Source: Sulfurimonas sp.
GTDB taxonomy: Bacteria; Campylobacterota; Campylobacteria; Campylobacterales; Sulfurimonadaceae
Assembly (NCBI RefSeq): GCF_028713515.1
Contig: NZ_JAQTOD010000001.1
Coordinates: 248,001 to 312,000, forward strand
Direction of reading: 5' to 3'
DNA length: 64,000 bases
The translations under genes were made by a program, and so were the position numbers. The notes under the pieces are model-generated. The model did no database searches and had not been told where the DNA came from. It saw nothing but the letters and a program-made list of their open reading frames with translations. Below, piece after piece: positions 53,906-63,981 of the stretch (positions within the stretch are counted from its first letter, which is position 1; each line of letters opens with the position of its first letter).

Positions 53906-54382
53906 ATGCCTGATTTAAAAACAAATTTCAGAGATAAAACAGTAGAGTATACACAATTGCTTAGTGATTTTAAAATACTTCTTAAAGAGAATGGTTTAAA
54001 ATTTACAATTCAAAGAGAGGTTATACTTGAGACTCTATATAATTCAAATGAGCATTTAACACCGGAGTCTCTTCACAACTTAATTCAAGAAAAATTTCCA
54101 AACTTAAACACTGGAATAGCAACAGTATATAGAACGCTCTCACTTTTAGAAGAGTCCGACATGGTTACTTCACTCTCTTTTGGTGCACAAGGTAAAAAAT
54201 ATGAACTCGGTGCAAAATCCCATCATGACCACTTTATATGCACTGTGTGTGGAGTGATTATAGAATTTGTAGATGAAGAGATTGAAGAGAGACAGCGAAA
54301 AATTGCAAAAGAGTTAGATTTTGAAATGAGAGATCACTCAATGCAAATTTATGGAATCTGTAAGAACTGTAAGACAAAATAA
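53906..54382 (+). CDS. fur: Ferric uptake regulator family protein
   Basis: 158 residues. Winged helix (about 25-95; [19 protein letters not shown]), His-rich metal site HHDHFIC, and two Cys pairs CTVC and CKNC for structural zinc. The order fur-lysS-glyA equals the C. jejuni fur locus, so Fur rather than PerR is likely, although iron specificity is not proven. RBS AAGGG; no spacing from cvpA. Confidence 0.9.
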   Translation: MPDLKTNFRDKTVEYTQLLSDFKILLKENGLKFTIQREVILETLYNSNEHLTPESLHNLIQEKFPNLNTGIATVYRTLSLLEESDMVTSLSFGAQGKKYELGAKSHHDHFICTVCGVIIEFVDEEIEERQRKIAKELDFEMRDHSMQIYGICKNCKTK

Positions 54383-54395
54383 AAAGGAAAATATA

Positions 54396-55910
54396 TTGGC
54401 TTTTGAAAATAAATTTATACAACAAAGAATAGAAAAAGTAGAATTACTTAGAAGTATAGGTGTTAATCCATATTCAAATGATTCTAAAAGAAATACAACA
54501 ATAGCGAAATACTTAAATGTAAATTCAGATGTTGCAAGCAAAGAGAATCAAAGAGATGAAAAAAGACACTACATCGTAAGTGGTCGTATAAAACTCTTTA
54601 GAATTATGGGTAAAGCAAGCTTTATTGCTATTGAGGATGAGAGCGGAACTCTTCAGGTTTATATAGCAAGAGATAATTTTGTTGAAGGATTTTATAACGA
54701 TATATTTAAGAAAAACATAGAAGCTGGCGACATTGTTGAAGTTGGAGGATACCCATTTGTAACTGGAATGGGCGAGTTATCTCTGCATGCAGATAGCTTT
54801 AAACTACTCACAAAAGCTATAGCGCCACTACCTGAAAAATTCCATGGAATTACAGATAAAGAGACAAGATATAGAAAAAGATATTTAGATCTTATTATGA
54901 ATGCAGAGGTTAGAAAAACATTTAGAACTCGTTCAAAAGTCATCTCTTTAACTAGACGATTTTTTGAAGATAAGGGTTTTTTAGAGGTTGAGACGCCAAT
55001 GATGCACCCAATTGCCGGTGGTGCAAACGCTAAACCTTTTGTTACGCATCACAATGCACTCGGTATTGATAGATACCTAAGAATTGCACCAGAGTTATAT
55101 CTAAAGAGATTGATTGTTGGTGGTTTTGAAGCAGTTTTTGAGATAAATCGTAACTTTAGGAATGAGGGAATGGATGCTACGCACAATCCTGAATTTACTT
55201 CAATCGAGTTTTACTGGGCATATAAAACATATAAAGATTTGATAGAGATTACAAAAGAGTATTTTCGTTATCTTTTTAATCATTTAGATTTGCCCACTAT
55301 GCTTCCTTATGGTGATTTAGAGGTTGATTTTTCAGACTTTAGTGAAATTCCACTTGTTGAGTCCTTGTACACGATTGGTGGAGTTCCACAAGAGGTTGTA
55401 AATGATAAAAACAAAATTTTAGAGTTTTTAAAATCTAAAAATATAACAGTAAAACCAAACTTATCATTGGGTCAACTTCAAGGTGAACTTTTTGATGAGT
55501 TTGTTGAAGAAAAACTAATAAATCCTACATTTATAACGGAATATCCAGTTGAAATATCGCCTCTGGCAAGAAGAAGTGATATTGATTCAAATGTAACAGA
55601 GAGATTTGAGCTATTTATTGCTGGTCGTGAAATTGCAAATGCTTTTAGTGAGTTAAATGATCCAGTTGATCAATATGAGAGATTCAGAACTCAAGTTGAA
55701 TCAAAAGATTGTGGTGATGATGAAGCTCATGAGATGGATGAGGATTTTGTAGAGGCACTAAGCTATGGTATGGCTCCAACTGCAGGGCAGGGAATAGGCA
55801 TAGATAGACTTGTAATGCTCCTGACTAATGAACACTCCATTAGAGATGTGTTGCTATTTCCAGCCATGAAGCCACTTCATAGTGATGAGCAGTGTGAAGA
55901 AGAAAATTAA
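54396..55910 (+). CDS. lysS: Lysyl-tRNA synthetase, class II
   Basis: 504 residues from TTG 54396 with AAAAGGAAA upstream; the longer frame from ATG 54351 would start inside fur. Anticodon-binding OB fold (about 50-145) and catalytic core with motif 2 ([11 protein letters not shown]) and motif 3 ([10 protein letters not shown]). GGANAKPF and FTSIEFY are LysS signatures. Confidence 0.96.
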   Translation: MAFENKFIQQRIEKVELLRSIGVNPYSNDSKRNTTIAKYLNVNSDVASKENQRDEKRHYIVSGRIKLFRIMGKASFIAIEDESGTLQVYIARDNFVEGFYNDIFKKNIEAGDIVEVGGYPFVTGMGELSLHADSFKLLTKAIAPLPEKFHGITDKETRYRKRYLDLIMNAEVRKTFRTRSKVISLTRRFFEDKGFLEVETPMMHPIAGGANAKPFVTHHNALGIDRYLRIAPELYLKRLIVGGFEAVFEINRNFRNEGMDATHNPEFTSIEFYWAYKTYKDLIEITKEYFRYLFNHLDLPTMLPYGDLEVDFSDFSEIPLVESLYTIGGVPQEVVNDKNKILEFLKSKNITVKPNLSLGQLQGELFDEFVEEKLINPTFITEYPVEISPLARRSDIDSNVTERFELFIAGREIANAFSELNDPVDQYERFRTQVESKDCGDDEAHEMDEDFVEALSYGMAPTAGQGIGIDRLVMLLTNEHSIRDVLLFPAMKPLHSDEQCEEEN

Positions 55911-55928
55911 TTAAACAAAGGATAATGT

Positions 55929-57176
55929 ATGAGTTTTTTAAAAGAGTATGATAGTGAAATTTTTGAGTTATGTGAAAAAGAGTTGGAGAGACAGACTGAC
56001 CATTTAGAGATGATAGCATCTGAGAATTTTACGCTTCCAGCTGTAATGGAGGCGATGGGTTCGGTGTTCACAAACAAGTATGCAGAGGGTTATCCTGCTA
56101 AGCGTTACTATGGCGGTTGTGAGTATGCTGATGGTGTTGAGCAGTTAGCGATAGATAGAGCTTGTGAGCTTTTTGGATGTAACTTTGCTAATGTTCAGCC
56201 ACACTCTGGAAGTCAAGCAAATGCCGCTGTTTATGCAGGCCTACTTAAAGCTGGAGATAAGCTTTTAGGTATGGATTTGAGTCACGGTGGTCACTTAACT
56301 CATGGTTCAAAACCTAGTTTTTCAGGTCAAAACTATTCAAGTTTTACTTATGGCGTTGAGCTTGATGGTCGTATGAATTATGATAAGATTATGGAGATTG
56401 CAAAAGCAGTTAAACCAAAAATCATCGTTTGTGGAGCTTCTGCTTATGCAAGAGAGATAGATTTTAAAAAATTCCGTGAGATAGCTGATGAAGTTGGAGC
56501 TATTATGTTCGCCGACATTGCTCATGTTGCTGGACTCGTAGTTGCAGGTGAGCATCCAAATCCATTTCCACATGCCCATGTTGTAACAACAACTACCCAT
56601 AAAACTCTTGCGGGACCAAGAGGCGGTATGATTATGACAAATGATGAAGAGATAGCAAAAAAGATGAACTCTGCAATTTTCCCTGCTCTTCAAGGTGGTC
56701 CGCTTGTTCATGTGATAGCTGCTAAGGCAGTAGGTTTTAAATATAATCTGTCTCCAGAATGGAAAGATTATGCAAAACAAGTTAAAGCGAATGCTAAAGT
56801 CTTGGCTGAAGTTCTTTTAAAAAGAGGCTTTGATTTAGTAAGTGGTGGGACTGACAATCATCTTGTTTTAGTATCATTTATAAATCGCGAGTTCTCAGGA
56901 AAAGATGCAGATATTGCACTTGGAAATGCTGGAATAACAGTAAATAAAAATACAGTACCAGGTGAAACAAGAAGCCCTTTCGTTACTTCAGGTATCCGCA
57001 TTGGAAGTCCTGCTTTGACATCTCGTGGTATGAAAGAGAGAGAGTTTGAGTTTATTGCTAACAAAATAGCTGATGTCCTTGATAATATAAATGACATCGC
57101 CATGCACACAAAAATCAAAGAAGAGTTAAAAGAGTTGGCTCAGAATTTTGTAATATATAATCAATCAACATACTAG
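55929..57176 (+). CDS. glyA: Serine hydroxymethyltransferase
   Basis: 415 residues. [31 protein letters not shown] and the PLP Lys in [14 protein letters not shown] are diagnostic. Interconverts serine and glycine with tetrahydrofolate. AAGGA upstream. Confidence 0.97.
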   Translation: MSFLKEYDSEIFELCEKELERQTDHLEMIASENFTLPAVMEAMGSVFTNKYAEGYPAKRYYGGCEYADGVEQLAIDRACELFGCNFANVQPHSGSQANAAVYAGLLKAGDKLLGMDLSHGGHLTHGSKPSFSGQNYSSFTYGVELDGRMNYDKIMEIAKAVKPKIIVCGASAYAREIDFKKFREIADEVGAIMFADIAHVAGLVVAGEHPNPFPHAHVVTTTTHKTLAGPRGGMIMTNDEEIAKKMNSAIFPALQGGPLVHVIAAKAVGFKYNLSPEWKDYAKQVKANAKVLAEVLLKRGFDLVSGGTDNHLVLVSFINREFSGKDADIALGNAGITVNKNTVPGETRSPFVTSGIRIGSPALTSRGMKEREFEFIANKIADVLDNINDIAMHTKIKEELKELAQNFVIYNQSTY

Positions 57177-57188
57177 GAGATAATCACT

Positions 57189-57731
57189 ATGGTTGCAATG
57201 GATTTAGCTCTTATTAAAATGCTTACTGATCACTACTGGGTCAAAAAAGATAGTGTTGTTGATAAATTGGTCTTTAAAGGTCGTACTTTTTATAATAAAT
57301 TTGAGAAGATTAACGCGACTCTCTCACAATCTGTTATCAATCAGCATTTAAAGGGAGAGATTACTGTTGCACACTCTTTGATTAACAAAAGTGGTAAAGT
57401 TGAAAATATTGTAATTGATTATAACGGAAGAGATCCTGAGAGATTTTATCATAAGGCACAACTTCTTCTTCGTGAAGAGGGGTATATAAATTTCACAGCC
57501 TATAAAACAAAAACAGAGGGGCATCTTCATGTCTATATCCACAAAGGACATACTACTCTTCAAGAAGCTATTCAACTTGGAAAAATGATCTCTATGAAAC
57601 TGGCAGCGAAACAACCCAATCAATGGAGAATGTTCCCAAATGCCGATATGCCAGATGAGTATAATATTTTGACAATACCATACGATGTTTACGCAAAAGA
57701 GCGCGGAGCTTCTTGGTCAAAACATATGTAG
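57189..57731 (+). CDS. DUF1882-type protein with primase-polymerase-like signature
   Basis: 180 residues, soluble, homologous by position to C. jejuni Cj0403. I do not know a demonstrated function. The stretch [20 protein letters not shown] ... [11 protein letters not shown] reads like the archaeo-eukaryotic primase/LigD-polymerase pattern (Asp-rich motif I, then the G-x-HvyV motif II), but only part of the acidic triad is obvious. ATG 57189 is preferred (AGGAGA upstream); ATG 57198 is an alternative. Confidence 0.75.
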   Translation: MVAMDLALIKMLTDHYWVKKDSVVDKLVFKGRTFYNKFEKINATLSQSVINQHLKGEITVAHSLINKSGKVENIVIDYNGRDPERFYHKAQLLLREEGYINFTAYKTKTEGHLHVYIHKGHTTLQEAIQLGKMISMKLAAKQPNQWRMFPNADMPDEYNILTIPYDVYAKERGASWSKHM

Positions 57732-57732
57732 T

Positions 57733-57752
57733 AATAGGTCTAGCTATTTTTT
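57733..57752 (+). terminator. Weak intrinsic terminator candidate
   Basis: AATAG-GTCTAG-CTATT followed by TTTT just after the DUF1882 gene. Short stem, so terminator function is uncertain. Confidence 0.3.
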
Positions 57753-57815
57753 AGTTGGACATAAAATATATATTTTTTGGTATTATTAGAGTTAATTTTT
57801 TAAAAGGGTTTATAG

Positions 57816-58691
57816 ATGGAAGAAAAAAGTGAACTAAACGATATTATATTAAATAAAAATACATCTTCAACAAATAACAAAAAGATTGTTTTAGCTGTTG
57901 CTACGCTGGGAATAATTTTAATAGTTGTTGTTATGTTAATGAATACTATTACCTCAAAGGGCACCGATAACCTTCCTCAGGCAATTCTTCCACCAGCACC
58001 AGAGATAAAAAAACCAAAAGTAGCAGAAAATGAGCCACTTTTTGAAGAAGTTCCAGTTATTCAAGACGGAACTCAAAATGGTGATTCACTTGAAAAAATT
58101 GCACAAAAACTAAAAGAAGAGAGTAGTAAAGAGGTGATGCAAGATGTTGTTCCCCAAGAGATAGTTAGCCCTGATAGCGTAGAAGCAGTTCCTTCAAGTG
58201 TAATTATAAAAAAAGAGAAAACTAAAGAGAGTATGCCCGCTCACGAAATTGTAAAAAAAGAGAAAACTAAAGAAATTCTAACTCCTAAAGAAGTTGTAAA
58301 AAAAGAGAGAGTCAAAGAAATTAAAGCTCCTAAAGAAGTTGTAAAAAAAGAGAAAGTTAAAGAAACTATAAAGAAAAAAGAAGTTGAAGAGAGTGTAAAA
58401 GCAGAGCCTTCAAAAATAGTTATTAAGCCATCTCAAGAGCTAAAGAGTAATAGTAACGAGATTTATTATATTCAAGTTGGCTCTTTCACAAAAAATGAAC
58501 CTAACAAAAACTTGTTAGAATCTATTGGAAAATTAGGATATAAATATAAATTTCATAAAGTAAAAAATGACTCTACTGAGCTCAGTAAAGTTTTAGTTGG
58601 TCCTTTTGGTAGCGACAAAGAAGCAAGAGAGGCTCTAAAGGCTGTGAGAAGTTCTGTAGAGCCTGGCGCATTTTTAACTAAAATACAATAA
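57816..58691 (+). CDS. SPOR-domain membrane protein with Lys/Glu-rich repeats
   Basis: 291 residues: cytoplasmic start (1-25), one membrane helix (about 26-45), a periplasmic linker with four tandem repeats of about 15 residues around VVKKEKVKE (about 130-190), and a SPOR domain (about 218-290; IYYIQVGSFTKNEPNK). SPOR domains bind denuded glycan strands at division sites. The conserved gene order with aroE is interrupted here by trpE. Confidence 0.88.
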   Translation: MEEKSELNDIILNKNTSSTNNKKIVLAVATLGIILIVVVMLMNTITSKGTDNLPQAILPPAPEIKKPKVAENEPLFEEVPVIQDGTQNGDSLEKIAQKLKEESSKEVMQDVVPQEIVSPDSVEAVPSSVIIKKEKTKESMPAHEIVKKEKTKEILTPKEVVKKERVKEIKAPKEVVKKEKVKETIKKKEVEESVKAEPSKIVIKPSQELKSNSNEIYYIQVGSFTKNEPNKNLLESIGKLGYKYKFHKVKNDSTELSKVLVGPFGSDKEAREALKAVRSSVEPGAFLTKIQ

Positions 58692-58695
58692 TTAT

Positions 58696-58711
58696 GCTCC
58701 TCCTTTGGAGC
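58696..58711 (+). other. Hairpin before trpE
   Basis: GCTCC-TCCTTT-GGAGC, 5 G/C-rich pairs, between the SPOR gene and trpE. It overlaps the upstream TTG at 58705 and lacks a following T run. It could modulate trpE translation; no leader peptide rich in Trp codons is visible. Confidence 0.35.
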
Positions 58712-58734
58712 AAACTCTCTCACAAGGTATCACT

Positions 58735-60138
58735 TTGATTTATTCCAAGCAATTTACTCAAGATCAGTTGGCCCCAATCGCTGTTTATGCAAAATTAAAA
58801 TCAATTTTTAAAGATGAAATCTCTTATCTTTTTGAGAGTGCTGGTGGTAGTGATGGAAACTATAGTTTTATATGTATTGGAGCTAGAGAAAGACTCCAAT
58901 ATATAAACAATCAAACAATCTACACAGATGCCAATGGTGCCTCTCATGCCAAAAGTTACTCCCCATTTATTTTTTTAAAAGAGTACTACAAAAATATAGA
59001 TACTAGCATATACAAAAGCGCGTCAAAAGAGCTAAAAATTGGCTATGTTGATGGTTTTATAGGTTATATTGGTTATGACATGGTAAAAGTTTTTGAGCCG
59101 AAATTAAACTCAAGTATGAGCAATCTTCGGGATGAGTTAAATACTCCAGACTTGGACTTGATGCTTCCAAAAATCGTTTTAGTTTATTCTCATAAAAATC
59201 ATAAAATCTCTCTTATTAGTACAATCTTAGAGATGAGCAACAAGTTTGATGAGATAGAAAATGAACTAAAAAGCTCTTATGAGTATATTCCTATGAAGAA
59301 AAATATTGGAGATGATAAGGGCAGTTTTGCGTTTTCTAAAGAGCAATTTTTCAAAATGGTTGATAATTCCAGAGAGATGATAAGAAGTGGGGATGTTTTT
59401 CAAATCCTCATGACAAATCGTTTTACAAGAAATATAAAAGTTGATCCATTTAGTTTTTATAGAGTCCTACGAACAAAAAATCCATCGCCTTATATGTTCT
59501 TAATGGAGTATGAAGATTTTAACATAGTTGGAAGCTCTCCTGAGGTTATGGTTAGACTAACAGATGGCGAACTTCTGCTTCGCCCGATTGCTGGAACAAG
59601 AAAAAGAGGCGGCACGAGAGAGAGAGATACAGAGCTTGAGTACGAACTTTTAAATGATCCAAAAGAACTCGCAGAGCATCTGATGCTTATAGATTTGGGT
59701 AGAAATGATGTGAGTCGTGTTGCAAAAACTGGGAGCGTTAAGGTTGAAAATATGATGCATATTGAGAAGTTTTCTCATGTTATGCATATAGTTTCAGATG
59801 TTACTGCACAGCTAGATGACGATAAAGATATGTTTGATCTTTTTATGGCAACTTTTACAGCAGGAACTATGACAGGTGCACCAAAAATCCGTGCAATGGA
59901 GCTTATAGCTGAGTATGAGGGAATCAAAAGAGGTTTTTATAGCGGGAGTATAGGTTACTTTGGTTTCGATGGAAATATGGACAGCGCTATAACTATAAGA
60001 ACTGCTATGGTTAAAAAAGATAAGGTTGTCCTGCAAGCTGGTGCTGGAGTGGTTGCTGATAGTCAAAATGAGCTAGAGTATCTGGAAGTTAAAAACAAGT
60101 TGGGTGCACTTGTTCATTCACTTGAAGATTTAGACTAA
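58735..60138 (+). CDS. trpE: Anthranilate synthase component I
   Basis: 467 residues from TTG 58735, which has AAGG 7 bases upstream; the longer frame from TTG 58705 begins inside a hairpin and has no ribosome site. Chorismate-binding domain with LLRPIAGTRKRG: the PIAGT form marks TrpE, whereas PabB has PIKGT. Further motifs are MLIDLGRNDVSRV, FSHVMHIVSDV, GAPKIRAM and GFYSGSIGYFG; the Trp-binding LLES-like site reads LFESAGGSDGNYS. No trpG is adjacent, so the glutaminase partner must be elsewhere. Confidence 0.88.
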   Translation: MIYSKQFTQDQLAPIAVYAKLKSIFKDEISYLFESAGGSDGNYSFICIGARERLQYINNQTIYTDANGASHAKSYSPFIFLKEYYKNIDTSIYKSASKELKIGYVDGFIGYIGYDMVKVFEPKLNSSMSNLRDELNTPDLDLMLPKIVLVYSHKNHKISLISTILEMSNKFDEIENELKSSYEYIPMKKNIGDDKGSFAFSKEQFFKMVDNSREMIRSGDVFQILMTNRFTRNIKVDPFSFYRVLRTKNPSPYMFLMEYEDFNIVGSSPEVMVRLTDGELLLRPIAGTRKRGGTRERDTELEYELLNDPKELAEHLMLIDLGRNDVSRVAKTGSVKVENMMHIEKFSHVMHIVSDVTAQLDDDKDMFDLFMATFTAGTMTGAPKIRAMELIAEYEGIKRGFYSGSIGYFGFDGNMDSAITIRTAMVKKDKVVLQAGAGVVADSQNELEYLEVKNKLGALVHSLEDLD

Positions 60139-60144
60139 TACGCT

Positions 60145-60936
60145 ATGAAACTATTTGCTATTTTTGGCAATCCAGTTGAGCACTCTCGTTCCCCGCTTAT
60201 GCACAACAGTGTTTTTAAAAACTTAAATTATAGAGCTTGCTACACAAGAGTTCATCTAAGCGATGGTTTAAAACTAAGAGAGACTTTTTTTTCTTTAGGT
60301 TTAAGTGGGGCAAATGTAACTGTTCCACATAAAGAAGTGGCGTTTGAAGCGTGCGATGAAGTTAGAGGTTTTGCAAAAAAAATAGGTGTTGTAAATACTC
60401 TTGTAAATGAAAATGGCAAACTCGTAGGCTATAACACCGATGCTGATGGTTTTGTCTGCTCCATAAAAGAGTTTGGTAGGATAAAAAAAATACTTATTTT
60501 GGGCGCTGGCGGAACAGCAAAAGCGTTAGCGTCTAGGTTTGTGCAAGAAGATATGGAAGTTACTATTTTAAACAGAAGTGCGGATAAACTGACATATTTT
60601 AAAAATCTAGCTCAGTTTTGCTACTCATGGGAAGAGTTTAAACTAAGTAGTTATGACTTGGTAGTAAACACAACAAGTGCTGGTTTAAAGGATGAAGAAC
60701 TTCCTGCTCCTAAAGAGATTATTGAAGTTATTTTGGATAATACAGTTTTTGTAGCAGATGCAATTTACGGCAAGTTAACACCATTCTTGCGTCTTGCAAA
60801 AAATAAAAACATAAGATTTAAAGACGGCGCAGATATGCTTTTAGAGCAGGGTATTTTGGCAAACGATTTGTTTGTAAATCATGAGTTAGATTTAGTGGAT
60901 ATCAGAAAATATATGTCTAGAAGCTTTGCAATATAG
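60145..60936 (+). CDS. aroE: Shikimate dehydrogenase
   Basis: 263 residues. NPVEHSRSPLMHN (shikimate binding), NVTVPHKE with catalytic Lys, GAGGTAKA and NTTSAGL are standard AroE motifs. NADPH-dependent reduction of 3-dehydroshikimate. Seven bases after trpE, so chorismate supply and its first Trp-directed use are in one transcript. Confidence 0.95.
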   Translation: MKLFAIFGNPVEHSRSPLMHNSVFKNLNYRACYTRVHLSDGLKLRETFFSLGLSGANVTVPHKEVAFEACDEVRGFAKKIGVVNTLVNENGKLVGYNTDADGFVCSIKEFGRIKKILILGAGGTAKALASRFVQEDMEVTILNRSADKLTYFKNLAQFCYSWEEFKLSSYDLVVNTTSAGLKDEELPAPKEIIEVILDNTVFVADAIYGKLTPFLRLAKNKNIRFKDGADMLLEQGILANDLFVNHELDLVDIRKYMSRSFAI

Positions 60937-60947
60937 AGAGAATTTTT

Positions 60948-61268
60948 TCACTCTTCCTCTTTATAGTTTTCCTTAAAACAGATGTTGTTTGTGTACCAGA
61001 TGGCAATTTCTGCATCACTATATCGATATTCTCTATTATTCGCTGGAAGCGAGCTGTTTCTAAGATAAGAACCAATAATCCCAACAGCTATAAATGAGAG
61101 AGCAAGAGCAAGAAGAGCAATAAAGTAGTCATACAAATACCACGCCACTAAGCTAATAAAAGGTGAGCTGAATCGCAAAAAAATCCCAATCAAAAAAGCG
61201 ATAACTTTACATTTTCTTGTCTGTAGTTTTGGAGTTGGTTTTATAAATTCAATAAAATCTGGCTGCAT
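60948..61268 (-). CDS. Small membrane protein of unknown function
   Basis: 106 residues. Two adjacent hydrophobic helices (about 22-42 and 46-66) with a short N-terminal and a longer, Tyr-rich C-terminal cytoplasmic or periplasmic part (NREYRYSDAEIAIWYTNN). I recognise no family. Convergent with aroE. Confidence 0.6.
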   Translation of the reverse strand: MQPDFIEFIKPTPKLQTRKCKVIAFLIGIFLRFSSPFISLVAWYLYDYFIALLALALSFIAVGIIGSYLRNSSLPANNREYRYSDAEIAIWYTNNICFKENYKEEE

Positions 61269-61342
61269 AAGGCATCACCTTTTTTGGTAAATTATAGCAG
61301 ATTAATTTTATATATTCCAATTATTGTTTTATTACACTAAGA

Positions 61343-61369
61343 TAAGTTTAGTCATAAAGACTAAACTTA
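61343..61369. promoter_or_regulatory. 11-base perfect inverted repeat upstream of htpG
   Basis: TAAGTTTAGTC (61343-61353) / GACTAAACTTA (61359-61369), loop ATAAA. It lies about 72 bases before htpG and about 75 bases before the minus-strand gene start. It is neither CIRCE (TTAGCACTC-N9-GAGTGCTAA) nor HAIR. Candidate operator or divergent terminator. Confidence 0.5.
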
Positions 61370-61440
61370 GTTGATAATCTTCTTAGCATTTACTTTTTTT
61401 TGTTAAACTTACAAGAATTTTTACAAAAAAGGACATATAA

Positions 61441-63333
61441 ATGGCAAAACATCAATTTCAAACAGAAGCAAACAAAATCTTACACTTAATGATCCACTCA
61501 CTCTACTCAAACAAAGAGATTTTTCTTCGTGAGTTAGTCTCAAACGCCTCAGATGCGCTAGATAAACTCAATATGTTAGTTTTAACTGATGACGCATATA
61601 AAAATGTAAGTTTCTCTCCACGCATAGATATCATAGCTAACAAAGAGGCTAAAACTTTAACGATTAGCGACACCGGTATCGGTATGAATGAAGATGATTT
61701 GATGAATAATCTTGGAACTATCGCAAAATCTGGTACAAAAGCATTTTTAGAAAATATGTCAGGCGATCAGAAAAAAGATTCTAATCTTATTGGTCAATTT
61801 GGTGTTGGTTTTTACGCTTGTTTTATGGTTGCGCACAAAGTTGAAGTTACATCAAAAAAAGCAGGTGAAGAGAGCGCGTATTTGTGGACAAGCAGTGGCG
61901 ATGGTGAGTTTGAGCTAGAGAGTGCAACTAAAGACGGACACGGAACCACTATTGTTATGTATCTAAATGATGACGAGATGGAATTTTTAGAGGCTCATAG
62001 AGTAGAATCTATCGTTAAAAAATATTCAAATCATATTCCATTCGCAATATTTATGGATAAAGAAAAATATGTTTCAGCTAAAAAAGATGAAGATGGAAAA
62101 GAGATAGAGCCATCAAGAACGGATATAGAAAATACTCAAATTAATCGTGCTAATGCACTCTGGACAATCTCAAAAAATGAGATAAAAGATGAAGAGTATA
62201 AGGATTTTTACAGCTCAATCGCTCACTCTTCAGAGGAGCCTTTGGCGTGGATGCACAACAAAGCGGAGGGCGCTATTGAGTATACAACACTTTTTTACAT
62301 CCCAAGTAAAGCGCCTATGGATCTCTATAGAGTTGACTATAAAACAGGAATCAAGCTCTACATAAACCGTGTTTTCATAACAGATGATGAAAAAGAGTTA
62401 ATGCCGACATATTTGAGATTTCTGCGCGGTGTAATCGACTCAAAAGATCTTCCATTAAATGTTTCTCGTGAGATTTTACAATCAAACGCAGTAATGGCAA
62501 AGATTAAAAACGCTTCTGTGAAAAAAGTACTCTCAGAACTTGCAAAATTGGCTAAAAATGATAAAGAAAAGTATAGTAAATTCTATGCTGAATTTGGCAA
62601 TGTTTTAAAAGAGGGACTCTATAATGATTTCTCAAATCGTGAAAAAATTCTAGAACTTTTACAGTTCAACACACTAAATTCAAGTGAAAAAATAGATATA
62701 GAAGAGTTTGTTAAAAATGTAAATACTGATAAAAAAGAGATCTACTATATCACTGGTAAAACCACATTAAGTATGTTAAAAAATTCACCATCATTAGAGA
62801 GATTTAAGTCTCGTGGAATTGATGTTTTAGTTTTAAACGAAGAGATAGATGCCATTATATTCCCAATGGTAACTGAGTATAAAGAGTATAAGCTTGTTCC
62901 AGTTGCTGATGCAAAATTCGAGGAGAGTAATGAAGAGAAAAAAGAAGAAGAGGAAGTTGCAAAAACTTATGAAGGCTTAGTAAAAGAGTTTAAAGACGCT
63001 CTTGGAGATAGCGTTAAGTCTGTTGAGACAACATTTGATTTGACTGATTCTCCTGTTGCAATAAAGGTAGATAAAGAAGATCCATCTTACATGATGGCAC
63101 AGATGATGAGACAAATGGGACAAGGCGCTGATGTGCCGGCTCCAGCTCCAATTTTTCAGATAAACCCTAAGCATGAGCTTATAATCAAGCTAAAAGAATC
63201 AGTTGATCAAAATCTTATTAATGATGCTGCTCATGTTTTACTAGATCAAGCGAAACTTTTTGATGGTCAAGAGCTCGGTGATACAGCAGAATTTATCGCT
63301 AGATTAAACAGAATTATAAGTAAAGCTATATAA
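61441..63333 (+). CDS. htpG: Chaperone HtpG (Hsp90)
   Basis: 630 residues. GHKL ATPase motifs: LVSNASDALDKL, DTGIGMN, IGQFGVGFYACFMVA. Middle domain with the LRGVIDSKDLPLNVSRE segment and a dimerisation domain; no MEEVD tail, as in bacteria. AAAAAAGGA ribosome site. Cytosolic ATP-dependent chaperone. Confidence 0.97.
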   Translation: MAKHQFQTEANKILHLMIHSLYSNKEIFLRELVSNASDALDKLNMLVLTDDAYKNVSFSPRIDIIANKEAKTLTISDTGIGMNEDDLMNNLGTIAKSGTKAFLENMSGDQKKDSNLIGQFGVGFYACFMVAHKVEVTSKKAGEESAYLWTSSGDGEFELESATKDGHGTTIVMYLNDDEMEFLEAHRVESIVKKYSNHIPFAIFMDKEKYVSAKKDEDGKEIEPSRTDIENTQINRANALWTISKNEIKDEEYKDFYSSIAHSSEEPLAWMHNKAEGAIEYTTLFYIPSKAPMDLYRVDYKTGIKLYINRVFITDDEKELMPTYLRFLRGVIDSKDLPLNVSREILQSNAVMAKIKNASVKKVLSELAKLAKNDKEKYSKFYAEFGNVLKEGLYNDFSNREKILELLQFNTLNSSEKIDIEEFVKNVNTDKKEIYYITGKTTLSMLKNSPSLERFKSRGIDVLVLNEEIDAIIFPMVTEYKEYKLVPVADAKFEESNEEKKEEEEVAKTYEGLVKEFKDALGDSVKSVETTFDLTDSPVAIKVDKEDPSYMMAQMMRQMGQGADVPAPAPIFQINPKHELIIKLKESVDQNLINDAAHVLLDQAKLFDGQELGDTAEFIARLNRIISKAI

Positions 63334-63340
63334 TATTTAC

Positions 63341-63364
63341 AAATAACACTCTTTTGTGTTATTT
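63341..63364 (+). terminator. Hairpin after htpG
   Basis: AAATAACAC-TCTTTT-GTGTTATTT, nine perfect pairs, starting 8 bases after the htpG stop. There is no T run after it, but position and symmetry suggest a terminator or 3'-end stabiliser. Confidence 0.5.
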
Positions 63365-63474
63365 GAACTCTTTAATGATTGCAACCATTATCCTTTTAAT
63401 ATCAAAATTCTTTATAATAATTTTTATTATTACTTTTTAGTCAATAGATAAGATAATTATGGTATCTTACAAAT

Positions 63475-63981
63475 ATGATTAATATATACAAAGAGAAAAG
63501 AGAGCAGAAAAATGCTGAGCTTCGCATTTTAATTGATAAGATGCTTGATGATGGAAACTACTTTTTAGATAAATATTTTAAAGATTTAGATATAGCTGAA
63601 TATAGATATGACATCTTAGAAGCTATGGAAGAGCTATGTTTAGATAGATCTGAGGTTATTCAGCTTGTTGAAGATTATGTTATACAAATATTAAAATCAA
63701 AATCAAAATTTGATAAATATATAGACAAACTAATAGATGATAGCAGTAAAAACATTGACTTGGATTATGGTGATATAGTAAATCTTGCACATAAAAACCT
63801 TGGTGTTGCAAGAAATCTTAGGATTAAGGATGCGTCTATAGTGCTGGAAGTCATTATGTCTAAAACGGACCTTGATTATCTTCGTTTGTGTGCAAAGGCT
63901 TTGGAGATATTGGCGGTAAAATTAAATCCGAAATGCGCATATGATACATTGAGTTTAATACGAGTAAAAAATTCCCTATAA
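63475..63981 (+). CDS. Hypothetical alpha-helical protein
   Basis: 168 residues, soluble, Asp/Leu/Lys-rich, predicted all-helical with no signal peptide or membrane segment. I do not recognise the family. No clear ribosome site precedes ATG 63475; the sequence before it (GATAATTATGG) could be a promoter close to the start, that is, a short leader. Ends within the window. Confidence 0.6.
   Translation: MINIYKEKREQKNAELRILIDKMLDDGNYFLDKYFKDLDIAEYRYDILEAMEELCLDRSEVIQLVEDYVIQILKSKSKFDKYIDKLIDDSSKNIDLDYGDIVNLAHKNLGVARNLRIKDASIVLEVIMSKTDLDYLRLCAKALEILAVKLNPKCAYDTLSLIRVKNSL

Noticed and set aside
54351..54395. ATG 54351 as lysS start
   Set aside because: It would overlap fur by 32 bases; AAAAGGAAA before TTG 54396 gives a better start.
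56337..56780. Minus-strand open frame inside glyA
   Set aside because: Antisense shadow of a strongly conserved gene, with no ribosome site or recognisable domain.
58205..58385. Repeats resembling a CRISPR or other array
   Set aside because: They are in-frame coding repeats of the SPOR protein linker without unique spacers.
61330..61440. CIRCE or HAIR heat-shock operator
   Set aside because: The inverted repeat there has a different sequence and spacing from both.
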